NCBI GenBank assembly: GCA_951812925.1
Contig: OX638371.1
Location: 80,919,697-80,983,696 of the forward strand
Length of the DNA stretch: 64,000 bases
Source of the DNA: Calliopum simillimum
Taxonomy: Eukaryota > Arthropoda > Insecta > Diptera > Lauxaniidae
Direction of reading: 5' to 3'
Positions 11,632-22,535 of this stretch are shown here, one piece after another; position 1 is the first letter of the stretch, and each line of letters starts with the position of its first letter. The position numbers and the translations under genes were made by a program. The notes under the pieces are model-generated. The model did no database searches, had not been told where the DNA came from, and saw only the letters and a program-made list of their open reading frames with translations.

Positions 11632-13583
11632 GGTGAGTCGCCAAAAAAATTATTCTGGTAACCATTGAAATATGTTCCTAGGTTTATCGTTAAACTTTTC
11701 AAATAATATTCTGACCAAAACACAAAATTTGTGTGGAAGGCTACATAACGCAAAAAAATTCACAAAAAAAAATGGTAGGGGAAGGTGGAAAATCGTGGGC
11801 CACGTTTTTATTTTGTTAAATATCTTCAAAAAAAAAATTTGGAAATTGTAATATGGTATGTTATTCTACATGAAGTTAGGTAACTTTTGACTATTACACT
11901 TTCTAACAATTCTTTTGTTTTTTCCGACTTTTCGTGGTTTGAAAAAAATTAGTGTTTTTGCGATTTTCAAAAATGGTGGAAAATTTAGTAAAAATCAAAC
12001 AATTATGATGCAAAACTTTATTGAATTAGTTGAAATGACAAAGTTATTTTAATCGACAAAATGAAAAAGCAGGGTTATGCACGATCAATCAGATACGTTA
12101 ACAAAGAAATAGGAAAATTTGATACAAAATATGTATTTATTGTTTTATTTATTGATTCACAGCCTCCATTTTGCACAAAACATCATAAACACAACATACA
12201 AATGTGTATTGATACGAAAACTGTCAAAACACGGGTGGCCCACGATGTGGCTCACGATTCCCCACAAGCTACTTTTTGCAAAACAACGGCGTGTAATTGA
12301 CTTGTTGAAGTGTCATGCAAAATTACTTTTGTATGTTGAAAGGCAAAGGTCTAACGATAATAAAAAACATATTTACCTGTGTTTTGTCGTAGCAATTCGT
12401 CCAAGAATGATGGAAATCAAACACGCGAGTATTGTACAAAGCAAATAAAACGCGTACGTTTGTCACCAACCAATCTAAAAATAAGTTGAGGCTAAGTGAA
12501 AACGATTACAGTTGCATTTAACTATTTATCTCGACATACTGCCAAAAGGTGGCGGTGTCTCACGATTCCCCATGGCCCACGATTCCCCACTTTCCCCTAC
12601 ACAAAAGATGTTTAAGTTCTGCATCAGAGGTTTTTGGGAGGTTGCTTTCTGTCTCAGAATATTTATTTTAGAAGTGTGACAAATTTTAAATGTGTCGCCC
12701 ATTTAAAATTGGGCCTTGAAGTGAGCTACTTTTTTATAAAGTTTCAAATAACGTAGAGCATAAAAGTATGCTATAACCAACAAACCTTATCGCATCTTAT
12801 TTTAAAACGCAGCATATTTGAAATTATGCAAAAATGTAGCATATATTTAGGCAATGTGTTCCACACTTTTGAATTTTGACAATATTTGTAAAATCAAAGT
12901 CCTGACGCAGAGAACAACTTTTCAAAACGTTTTGAACTTAAACATTTTTTATGCAGGGTAAGGGAGGGAAATATGGATCACCAATGTTGCTTTTTTAAAT
13001 AAAACTCAAAATGCATAAAACAAAACATTTAATTTTATTTCATTCATTAAAGGAAACAATTCACCATTATTCTGATTCTTTTTTGGATGCATAGGATAAA
13101 GAAAAAAATTAAAAACTGAAAATACTCAAAATGAAGATCATAGAAATATGTAGTGTTATATGGACTATATACTTAGTCCATATTGCAACATATATTTATT
13201 TGGTACAGAAGTTGCATATAAAAGTATCACTTCCACATTCGGCGCATTCTTCATGACTCCATAAAATCACACGGACATAAGTTTTACGTATCGGCGTAAA
13301 GTTTGAACACGAATAACGGTTAATCCTATGTATGCTATGGAAAACATCCGGATTACCCACGTAATCCACAATACCCTTGCTTTTTGTGAATTTTTTTTAT
13401 TTGCCGAACAAAAAAGATTTCCATAAAAAATATGCGTTTTTGCTCCAAAAAATTTCTAGCATTATTGAAGTTTAAACCAGATTCAATATATTTTCTAAAA
13501 AGTCTAACAATAAGTCAAGGAACATATTTTAATGGTGACCAGAAAACAGTTTTCCTTTTTTTATGGTGAACGACCCACTGTAA
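11632..13583. mobile_element. Fold-back element with about 140-base arms, internally invaded
   Basis: The left arm (about 11632-11770) is an imperfect inverted copy of the right arm (about 13425-13583). Matching pieces are CATTGAAATATGTTCCT on the left and AGGAACATATTTTAATG on the right, and the outer GGTGAGTCGCC against GGTGAACGACCCACTG. The region between holds another TIR element (11778-12597) and unassigned A+T-rich sequence. Outer ends are diverged and the target duplication is not certain. Confidence 0.55.
11778..12597. mobile_element. TIR element, 820 bases, TA-flanked, GGGGAAGGTGG end
   Basis: The left end GGGGAAGGTGGAAAATCGTG is inverted at the right end as CACGATTCCCCACTTTCCCC, giving TIRs of about 27-30 bases with a few mismatches and gaps. 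TA lies immediately outside both ends (11776-11777, 12598-12599). Internal copies of CACGATTCCCCA occur near 12256 and 12560. Two overlapping open frames inside (12061-12300, 12119-12448) have no recognisable transposase motif, so the element looks nonautonomous. It is nested in the fold-back at 11632-13583. Confidence 0.65.
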
Positions 13584-13670
13584 TGTATATTGTTTGAAGC
13601 CAGTAGGATATATTTTTAATGTTTTTAAAATATTTCATCTCAATAAAGTTTAGTTAATTCAACAAATCAA

Positions 13671-13897
13671 TTGAGGAGTGGCCGTACCAAAGTTGTGTCA
13701 TAATATGAATGGGGAGACATTTTGTTAAAAATGGTAATAATTATTTTTTGTTTTAACGAAAAATTAACTCGATAGTGTGGAATTGATGGCATTATGTTAC
13801 AAAAATTATACCGGTCAAATAACTGATTATTATGCCACATAATATGTTTGACATTACTTTTGCCTCCAAATGGTACTTTGGTACGGCCACTCCTCAA
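13671..13897. mobile_element. MITE, 227 bases, with 22-base perfect TIRs
   Basis: The first 22 bases (beginning TTGAGGAGTGGCCGTACC) recur exactly inverted at the right end, finishing GGTACGGCCACTCCTCAA. The interior is A+T-rich and noncoding. The target duplication is unclear because the flanks extend the palindrome by AA/TT. A reading frame across it on the minus strand is a consequence of the TIRs. Confidence 0.75.
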
Positions 13898-13904
13898 TTT
13901 TTGC

Positions 13905-14340
13905 CTAACCATTCTTAAGTGCATTATAAAGATGGCGATACAAACGGCTCTTCAAATTTGTGGTCCTTAATTGAAAATTAAATTGAAATCTGAAAGTGGT
14001 AAATATCATAGAAGATATGATATCGTCCCGATTGGAGATGCACCATAGAAATGATGATGCACCCAAGAAGTGCACTGTCTGCTTTCTCAGCCTCGAGACA
14101 GGACCAGAACCATCACCATTATCAGGGCCCTGTATGGTTTTGGTTTGTGGCGGCTTAGAATTCGGTTTCCTCTCTGGTTTTGGTAGTAACTTTTGTACTA
14201 AGGATTGTATTTGGATTTTTTTTTTGCTGGTATTGGCGTTGGTTTCAGTTTTAGTTCTGGTTCTGGTTCTAGTTTTGGTTCTGTTTCTTTCCTTAATTCT
14301 GGACTTATTACTACTTTTGATTTGTGTATTTGGTCTCACA
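13905..14340. other. Two overlapping open frames over a degenerate hexamer tract; probably noncoding
   Basis: Both strands stay open here: minus 13905-14339 (144 codons, rich in Lys/Arg/Thr with KPERKPNSKPPQTK) and plus 13996-14370 (124 codons). Much of the openness comes from a degenerate TTCTGG/TTTTGG hexamer tract at 14225-14300, like the array at 4916-5520. The 14050-14200 part is less repetitive and has higher G+C than its surroundings, so an undetected exon cannot be excluded. No domain is recognised on either strand. Confidence 0.25.
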
Positions 14341-14482
14341 AAGTTCGACAGGCTTATTGAGTTCCAATAATTTTTTTTCTTTTTTCAAATTGGTACGACA
14401 GGCATCATATAATCCCTTTCAGTTCCTTAACATATACATACATACGTGCTCATAAATACTTTTATGCATACATAGGACTGTA

Positions 14483-15080
14483 GGTCAAAAGACACTCTTT
14501 TCTGGCCAAAATTCAATTTTTACAAGTGTTGGTATTGAATTTTTGTGGATGCAGTGTAACGAAGAATACTTCAACATATACAAAAATGGTTTTTTTTTTT
14601 TTGAAAAAATTATTTTAAATTCATCAGCGATGTGTCAAAGTTGATGTATTTGCATTGTGGTGAAATAACGCAAACAAGTGGCGATTTTAACTTTTTTTTC
14701 AAGAGCTCATTTTGAAGAAACAGAATAGAACTACGTTATAAATTTGATAAAAAAAAAAAATTAAAATTCTCTACAGTCTGCACTTAATCTCAAAAATAGC
14801 CAAAATAGCCATTTTCCGTGTGTTTAACCTCAATTATCTCCGATTTCTGAGGTGATGGGTCAACTCTGACCTCGGATTCGAATTCTACGCATAAAAATAC
14901 GTTGGAAATGCTTGGAAACAAAACCTTGCTGGCATGTGTTAATAATTTAAAAAATTTATAACGTATCATTTTTGTCCCGGTAGTACAAGGGTTAAGATTT
15001 TTTTCAGAATTGTTCTTTTAGTCTAGAGCATGATGATATGAACGTAAGACATTTTGGCCAGAAAAATGTGCTTTTTGACC
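14483..15080. mobile_element. TIR element, 598 bases, TA-flanked
   Basis: The left end GGTCAAAAGACACTCTTTTC, then TGGCCAAAA, is mirrored on the right by TTTTGGCCAGAAAAATGTGC, then TTTTTGACC. TA lies at 14481-14482 and 15081-15082. The inside is A+T-rich with no coding capacity. Fits a Tc1/mariner-type nonautonomous element. Confidence 0.6.
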
Positions 15081-15082
15081 TA

Positions 15083-17309
15083 TAGTGCATAGACACGCAT
15101 ACTTACAAATTCTGCCAATAATTTATTGCCGTTTGACGCTTAAAACGAAAAAGATGTCAGAAATATTTCGATTGCAATAAAAGAAGCGCAAGAATGTCAC
15201 AGCAATTCATACATATGTACACGGACAAGAACCCACCCATATACATATATATTTAACACCTCACAAAAGAGATAGTACAGTAAATTAATCTCCATAAAAA
15301 TACTTACGATATAAATGCAGTTTATGAAGCTGAAAGATGTTTAGCCCTCTTTGGATATCATGTTATTGTAATGGGTATTTTAGGTACAGGATTGAATTAT
15401 ATTAGATACTTTGGCAAAACTATAAAATAAAAATATTTATCACAAGTAGACGCCATGTCAAAAGAAAAGTTTAAAAAAATTCTAGATAAAGATTGAATTA
15501 TATAAAATAGATATACGCTCAATTTTATGGAAAAATAAATTCTCTATAAACCGTATTATCACATTTTTTCGAACAACTCATCAAGATATTTTCCTACAAC
15601 TGTCGACTTTTCGAGAAACCGATTTTTGAAGAATATCTCTGAAACAGAGAGTCATACGATATAAAGTCGGAAGATCTCTTCTCTCTAACAAACTGATTAT
15701 CCACAAAAGAGATCTTCACATTTGATTTAATGCAATTCAATGTTTCAGAGATACCTATCTTTCGGAAACCAGTTTTTCCAAACATTAAAAATTTTATAGA
15801 AATATATCTTAAACCGTGAGTTAGTCTGTTATCAAAGTAAGCTAAGAAACAGTATCTAAAGGGGCAAACAACAATTAACCATAGAAGAATTTTTTTTTTT
15901 ACCATTTGTTTTTCAATTTCATGATTTAGCATATGCAATTTATTTAATTGCACAGTTCATTGCAAAATCCTTTTAATAATTCTAAGTGAAAATCCGCTCG
16001 AGCATATCCCACAGGTCGTGACATAGTACACTAGCAAGTTGCAAGAAAAACAATTACTTTAAGTGACACCATCAGCGCCAAGCTGTTGATTTCTCTAAAC
16101 AAGGTAGTTACATACAATGTATGAATGTAGGTACTTATTCTGATACGTATTGTGTTTGCTCGTACACTTAGTAGATTTGCATGTTTAAATATGCCATATA
16201 AATACAGCAATGCATATCTGATAATGTCTTAACTCCACGAAATAAAACGAACGTGCGGTGAATAAGATGACACAATGTGACTAAAAACACCTTGACGTTG
16301 GCGCCAGTCAGCAACTTTTCTTTTTCAAAACTCTTGAGGATTCCATATAAACAAAACATTTAAAGAATTTTTAAAAAGCATACACACAAAGTATTTTCCA
16401 ACAGATTCTTTTCGAAAATGACAAACATTAATTCATTTCCAGTGGGAATTTAACACTTTGTTGCCAATTCCCTTGAAATTTGTTTTCAACTGTTAAAAGA
16501 ATCGCTTAGCATTTATCGACGCTTAATCCGAGTCCTAACTTTGAAGTGCGTGAACAAAATCTCAAAGTATCTTGCTAAAAGTTATGGCAAACGGTGCATT
16601 CTGGCATATAGTGATATCCCCGAAAATAGTGTAACTCATTTTCATTTAGTTTTTCACATATTTTTTGTTCGTGTTCCTTTGTTATTTAGCAGCCCTACTC
16701 AGCTGTATGTATAAGTCCTAGATGAAATGTATCCATCTTACACGATCCGTTGCAATGACTGTTATCTCTTTCCATCTCTGACGACTATATCGTCTTAGAT
16801 GATAGAGGTGATTGGGATTTTATACTACTTTGACTTTTTAGGTTCTGACGTTTTGGGGAAAAAAAATATGTAGGTATAGCCTGGAGTGGGTTTTAAAGAA
16901 AAAATATGGTTCTTTCAATTAATATCAGGTTTTGTGGCTATAAATTATATTTTCTTGTTACACAACTTCAAAAAATGCAAAGAAAGGAGATTTTCAGCTT
17001 TAAAGTAAGGGTGTGCAAGGAACTGTTCGAACCTGTTCGAGCATTCCGGCATTGTATCAAATCTAAAACAAGCAGATCGAGCGTTGGAGCAGCTCGTTTA
17101 TTCGAACGTTCGTAGCTTGCAGCATGTTTGCCGACTGCTTTGCTCTTGTGGCATGTTGTAGCACAGGCTACTGTGTACGCAACGTTACAGCCAACACATG
17201 GGTTTGCTTGTATCATACAAGTTGTGTGCAGGTCCGGATTTACGCTTATTGTTTCCCTTGGTTGGACAAAATGTTTGTGTCATTTTTGTGTAAACGATGT
17301 TTCTGTTGA
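15083..17309. other. A+T-rich DNA without recognisable gene
   Basis: A less A+T-rich stretch at about 17000-17220 starts AAGGGTGTGCAAGGAAC, reminiscent of hAT-type terminal sequences, but I could not find a matching inverted end. Open frames in it lack family resemblance. Elsewhere there are only short chance frames. Confidence 0.45.
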
Positions 17310-17377
17310 CCCAGTGTGCCAAACGGTTCATATCTCCGCTTTTTTATCCGTTACGGATCCGTTACTGGCACACTGGG
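17310..17377. repeat. 68-base hairpin with CCCAGTGTGCCA arms
   Basis: CCCAGTGTGCCA (17310-17321) is exactly inverted as TGGCACACTGGG (17366-17377). An inner AACGG/CCGTT pair extends the stem. It could be a minimal MITE or the fused ends of a deleted transposon. No target duplication is evident. Confidence 0.6.
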
Positions 17378-17439
17378 GAATGTTGACGCATTTCCTTTTG
17401 TCTATGGAAAAGGAATTGGGAAACGATTCCATACATTTA

Positions 17440-18635
17440 TGGAAACGTTCTTTTAAAAAATCAAACATGATTGTTTTCTGAAATTTTGTTAAAATCACGC
17501 TTTTTTGTGACTAAATTGAAAATCTTGGTTTCAGAAAAGATCAGATAAAGTTTTTTTGAATTTTGAATAACGAACGAAAAATTTAGGGTTGCCAGACTTT
17601 TTTCGCAAAATTGCATTTCTTCGTTAAGTTTCTTTAATGAAAAATCATATTTTCGACCCAAAAACCCAAAGTAATTTCTTAGGGTAGCCATCTGGCTTTT
17701 TAATAAGATCAAAATTTTCTTTCAATACATTGCTCAGATCATTATTTTCTCTCTATAAATTGACATTTTGGGTCCAAAAACAACGAAACAAAAATTAAGG
17801 GTTGCCATATTAGGGTTGCCAGACTTTATTCGCAAAATTGCACTTTGTTGTTAAGTTCCTTTATTGAAAAGTTAACTTTCGACCCAAAAACCCATACTAA
17901 TCTTATAGGGTTGCCACCTGGTTTTTTAATAAGATCAAATTTTCTTTCAATAAATTGCTGAGATCATCATTTTCTCTCTATAAATTGACATCTTGGGTCC
18001 AAAAACAACGAAACAAAAATTTAGGGTTGCCAGGTGTTTTTTCGCAAAATTGTGTTTCTTTCTTAAGTTTCTGTATTTAAAAGTTATATGTTCGACCCAA
18101 TAACCCACAGTAATTTTTTTTTGGGTTGGTTTTTTTTTTTTTGATAAAATCAAAATTTTCTTTCAATAAATTGGCATCTTGGGTCCAAAAACAACGAAAC
18201 AAAAATTTAGGGTTGCCGAATTAGGGTTTCCAGGCGTTTTTTCGCTATCTGTACAATCTGTAGTTATCTGACAGTTCCTGACACCAAAAATTTCAATTCA
18301 AAAGTATGATTTTAACAAAATTTCAGAAAATAATCAGGTGGCAACCCCAAAAATAAATGTTGGATTTTTAAAAATTTTATATAAGCGTTTTGAGACTAAA
18401 ATTAATTTTTCTATTTTCTTAAATATATGGCTTAGGAAAAATTATCAAAAAAAAAAAACAGGTGGCAACTCTTAAGTTTTTGTACAGTTTTTAAAGAGTT
18501 CATCTGAGCGTTTTCTAAGCTTAAAATTTGAATTCAGTTAAAAAAGGCATGATTTTTAAGAAAATTTCAGAAAATAATCAGGTGGCAACCCTTAAAATAT
18601 ATGTAAGGTTTTTTTAAAAGAACGTTTCTCAAAGT
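17440..18635. mobile_element. Fold-back element with tandemly repeated interior
   Basis: The ends are inverted: GAAACGTTCTTTTAAAAAA on the left and TTTTTTTAAAAGAACGTTTC on the right, followed inward by a longer imperfect match (GATTGTTTTCTGAAATTTTG against AAAATTTCAGAAAATAATC). Inside are about three units of 210-225 bases starting near 17570, 17790 and 18010, each with AATTTAGGGTTGCCAG and TTGGGTCCAAAAACAACG. They are followed by three shorter units marked CAGGTGGCAAC near 18337, 18460 and 18579. Noncoding. Class unknown. Confidence 0.65.
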
Positions 18636-18761
18636 ATTTTTTGTTGCTTCCTTAACAAAAAGAAAAATACTTCTTGTGGCGGCCGGCCTCTCTTGGTCAA
18701 TCTGTTAATAGAGCCGTGGTTGTATGCAACAAATTGGAACTGAGCGCTTGAACGATACATT

Positions 18762-19110
18762 AAAAAAAATTTAAGTGGGGTTTTTTAAAAAAAAAATTAA
18801 AAAATATTTCTAAAAAACGTTGGTGAAAAAAATTTTTTTAATATTTTTTTTTATAAAAAGAACACTTAAAAATTAATAGGACCAGTTACTTAGATATATC
18901 AAACTTTGGTGTAAGCTATAAATTTTTGAAAAAACACCCTTTTCATAAAAATTACTAAAAACGCCAACTTCAATACCCTGTATGTATTTTAACAACAAAT
19001 GGTACTAGAACCAAATCCTCCCGGATTATTATTTTTGCACACGGGATCTACCATATTGCCAAATTTGAGCGAAATCGGAGACAAAAAAATTTTCAGCTGG
19101 TACGCGTACC
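18762..19110 (+). repeat. Dispersed repeat B, copy 1
   Basis: Direct repeat of the segment at about 44518-44860. Shared landmarks in order are GGTGAAAAAAATTTTTTTAA, ACCAGTTACTTAGATATATC/GCCAGTTACTTAG, AAAAAACACCC, TCCTCCCGGATTATT and GCCAAATTTGAGCGAAATCG. A shorter fragment lies at about 9266-9330. Noncoding and unclassified. Confidence 0.75.
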
Positions 19111-20603
19111 GTATACGGTTGTAGTGTTTTGTTTCATATATTGATATCTGTTCTCTTGTAGAAATAGTTCCAAGCCACAATTCGAAAGATAAAATTTTAT
19201 AGTAATAAAAAAAAAATATGGTAATATTGTAGAAATTTCTCATTTTTCATATTTTTATTCATGGTCTTTTGGAATGTGTATCATGTTCTGTTGGTTTTTT
19301 TGTGTTTGCAAAATTTGCTAAATCAGTTGTATGAAAATATGCAACAATTTCATGACAACATTCCTGTTTTGAATTTATTAAGTAAATATTTTTGTGCTTT
19401 ACATATGTATATCTTAAGGGACAGAATTTTGTTTTTGTTTTTTTAGCTTTAAATTAAATTTTTTCTGTATTATGAAAGTGTTATTGCAATGTTTTGGCTT
19501 GAATATGGCAATATTTTAACTAAACTTGAATAACTAAGTGGAGCACAATGATGGAAATACTTCTTTAACGTCAGTTGCAACGCATTCCAAAAGCATTTTT
19601 TCCAAAAAAACAGTTGTTGTAATGCATTGAAACTAACGTTTAAAAAGTCGCCCATACTTGCAATACTAAAAAATTTTAACAAATTAAAAATAGCGGAAAT
19701 GACCTAATCAACTCAAATGGTAATTCTGATTTCATTTTATAATTTCTTTATAATTTTACTCACCGCTTATCCTTACGTGTTTGTGACGTTCTAAAGTAAC
19801 CATTGCCCATCGTGCCGCCATAGCAAAGACTGTGACTCTGTCCAGATCCTATTTTGAATTCCAAATTGATAAACGTATTCGTAAATGAATCTTAAATTAA
19901 AAAAATCGGATATAAGACATTAAATTAGCAAATATATTTTCAATGATTTCAAAGGGCTTAAGTTTCCTTGCTGTATCTAAGAATTTTCGAATGTAACCTT
20001 TTGACAGTATTACCACTTGAGCTGATGTAGGAGCATAAAAAATAGTATTTCAAGTAATGTAATTTTGAATACTTTGCTTTATAGAATTAATAAAGTCTGT
20101 TTGTATATTTTTGAAATAAGAAAATATTATTAACCATAGTCCGCGGTCTTCGCAAATTCAATATAAAGCTAATCTTCAAGTGTAATAAATGTTTACAAAA
20201 ATTTTGGTTAAAATACTCTTATCATAGTTACGAGTACATTATGTACTTACATATTTTGAAAATTGATGGATTGTTGAATACGAAAGATGTCAATAATATT
20301 TTATCAAAGCACTTTCATATCTTGAGTGCATATGTTTATATTAAGCACCCACTGAAAAGTTGTTCAGTTTACTATCATGCACTTGAAAAAAATAAAATCA
20401 AATTATTGAAAGCACTTTTCTACATTCAATACATAAATGAGCTTTCTAAGTAGTACATTTTGTCTTAGTTTATAAAATTTCTATGAACAGCTGTGATCTT
20501 TCACAAATCACTTAGTATATTTTTCAGATGTAAACATAATTTTCTGGCTTTTTGGAATAGAACTTTGCTTTGTTTGAAAAATCATTATTAATTTGTATTA
20601 TTA
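19111..20603. other. A+T-rich DNA without recognisable gene
   Basis: Only short, A+T-driven open frames. No terminal repeats or family motifs were found in this stretch. Confidence 0.5.
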
Positions 20604-20605
20604 TA

Positions 20606-21927
20606 CAGTGACTCACGAAATTGATCACGCTTTGGCTATGAATAAAAACTACTTATAAAAAGTCTGAAATGGGTTTGTATTTTAAATGTGTATTTATTTT
20701 TATAAAACTGCATTAAGTAAAGGAAAATAAACAAAGGACAAATTCCATGAAAACTCTTTCTTAAATAAAAAATAATAAAACAAAATCAAAAATACTCAAC
20801 GTGATCAATTTTGTGACTTAACATTATGAACCTTGGAAACTAATGTTAATATTTTGTACAGCCTCCTAGTGCATCAATAACTGCTTTTATTCTTCTGGGA
20901 ATACAATCTAGAAGAGTTTCACAAATTTCTGGAGCAATAGCATCCCAAGCATTTTGAGCCTTAGGCCAAAATGCATTAAGAGTACCAGTTTCACCTTCCA
21001 TCGATTTTCTCAATATGCGCCATAGGTACTCAAAAGGATTGAGGTCTGGAGATTACGAGGGCAATTTTATTGTTGTAATTTCATTACCTGAAAGCCATTT
21101 TTGTGTCGTTTTTCGAGTGTGTTTTCGATTATTGTCCTGCTAAAAAACAATAATCGAAGCATTTACCTTCAAATCTTGTAAAGTACCAAGCAATTGACTT
21201 CGTAGAATTTCACTGTCAGACTCTGCTGTTATTCGACCTTCGATTTTGGTAACTCTGCCAACACCTCTAGTGGTCATACACACCCTCATCATTTTTGAGC
21301 CTTCTCCGAACTGAAGTGTGGGCTTAACGTAGTGTGGCCGAAGTCTCGAACTCTTACTCCTACAAACCCACTCACTAACGTCCGATCCTAAGTGGTTTAT
21401 TTTGGTCTTAGCTGACCATATAACCTTCTCCCAATCGTAAGCGCTCCATTCTTTGTAACATTTTGCAAACTCCAAACGCAACTTTCTGAGCCTCACTGTA
21501 CGCAATGGCTTTTTAACTTTTGCACGCCCTTTGAGTCAACAAAGTTTGAGTTAAGAGGCGGCTCAATAATGATGAGGGTATGACCAATAGAGGTGTTGGC
21601 AGAGTTACGAAAATCGAAGGTCGAAAACAGCAGAGTCTGATAGTGTAATTCTACGAAATCATCATAGGAAGCTGTACAAAATATTAACATTAGTTTCCAA
21701 GGTTCATAATGTTAAGTCACAAAATTGATCACGTTGAGTATTTTTGATTTCGTTTTATTATTTTTTATTTAAGAAAGAGTTTTCGTGGAATTTGTCACTT
21801 GTTTATTTTCCTTTACTTAATGCAGTTTTATGAAAATAAAGACAAATTAAAAATACAAACCCATTTCAGACTTTTTATTAGTTGCTTGCATTCATAGCCA
21901 AAGCGTAATCAATTATGTGAGTCACTG
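20606..21927 (-). mobile_element. Tc1-like transposon with long TIRs, internally rearranged
   Basis: Both ends start CAGTGACTCAC and are flanked by TA (20604-20605, 21928-21929). The inverted terminal repeats are about 256 bases (20606-20861 and 21672-21927) with few mismatches. The layout is that of long-TIR Tc1-like elements. The transposase lies on the minus strand and is degenerate. Next to the right TIR, about 21540-21665 is an inverted copy of the internal transposase segment near 21193-21320 instead of the expected N-terminal coding region. The element is therefore 5'-deleted with an inverted duplication and cannot move itself. Confidence 0.9.
20846..21505 (-). pseudogene. Tc1-like transposase remnant
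   Basis: Read on the minus strand, this is the catalytic part of a Tc1-type DDE transposase. An EWSAYDWEKVIWSAKTKIN segment aligns with the usual WSDES-containing first catalytic motif, but the Asp is Ala here. A QQDNNRKHT motif (second Asp) follows, then SPDLNPFEYLW (third acidic motif), and the C-terminus is GGCTKY followed by TAA. A nonsense codon replaces the residue two before SPDLNP. The N-terminal paired-like DNA-binding domain is missing, replaced by an inverted duplicate. The loss of the first Asp and the stop make it inactive. The C-terminal codons lie within the left TIR. Confidence 0.85.
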
Positions 21928-22148
21928 TATCATCACTTGTTTAAATTATTTATGCTTAAAGATTCGTAATAAATAAAATACAGGTCTAAGTTAATATATT
22001 TCTAGTAGCCTACCTTATCTTTTGTCTACATAGTCTGATTCGACCGAATTCTGGCTAGTTTTAGTTTTTCTTATTAATATGAATGTTTGTGACTGTGAAA
22101 TACCCAAAATAATGTGCCAGTTCCTGCCAGTCTATTTGGGGTGCTTAA

Positions 22149-22535
22149 TAGACTGATGCAAAAAAAAAAAAAAAAACTTTTTTGGAAATTGCACGATTAC
22201 AGCCAAAAATCTGAAGAGGTTGTCAAAAAATGAACTGAGATTTTTAAAAATTTTCTTAAATGTTTTTAAGAGGTCGCTCAATGTCAATTTATGCAACGTC
22301 CCGGGTTGATTCGGTTTTTATTTTATAACAATCTCAAAAATTCTCGGACTGAGTTGTCAAATTTTTTATCAAGGTAACTAGCTATATAGTATCAACCACA
22401 TATTGTGTTTTGCTAAAGTACCCACAAGACGTGTGTTCGAAATTTCACCCAACTGTAAGACTCTTAATCTTAGTTTTGGATATAACTTGTTGTTCCAAGG
22501 TCAGCAAAAAATCACGCAAGGAACAATTTTTTGGA
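22149..22535 (+). repeat. Dispersed repeat C, left inverted copy
   Basis: Imperfect inverted match of 25863-26276. Shared landmarks are AGACTGATNCAAAAAAA, CACGATTAC, AACTTGTTGTTCCAAG and AAAAAATCACGCAA. The two copies flank about 3.3 kb containing the LINE fragment. I see no coding sequence. Confidence 0.7.

Noticed and set aside
17004..17220. Possible hAT element start (AAGGGTGTGCAAGGAAC)
   Set aside because: No matching inverted end or 8-base duplication was found downstream.
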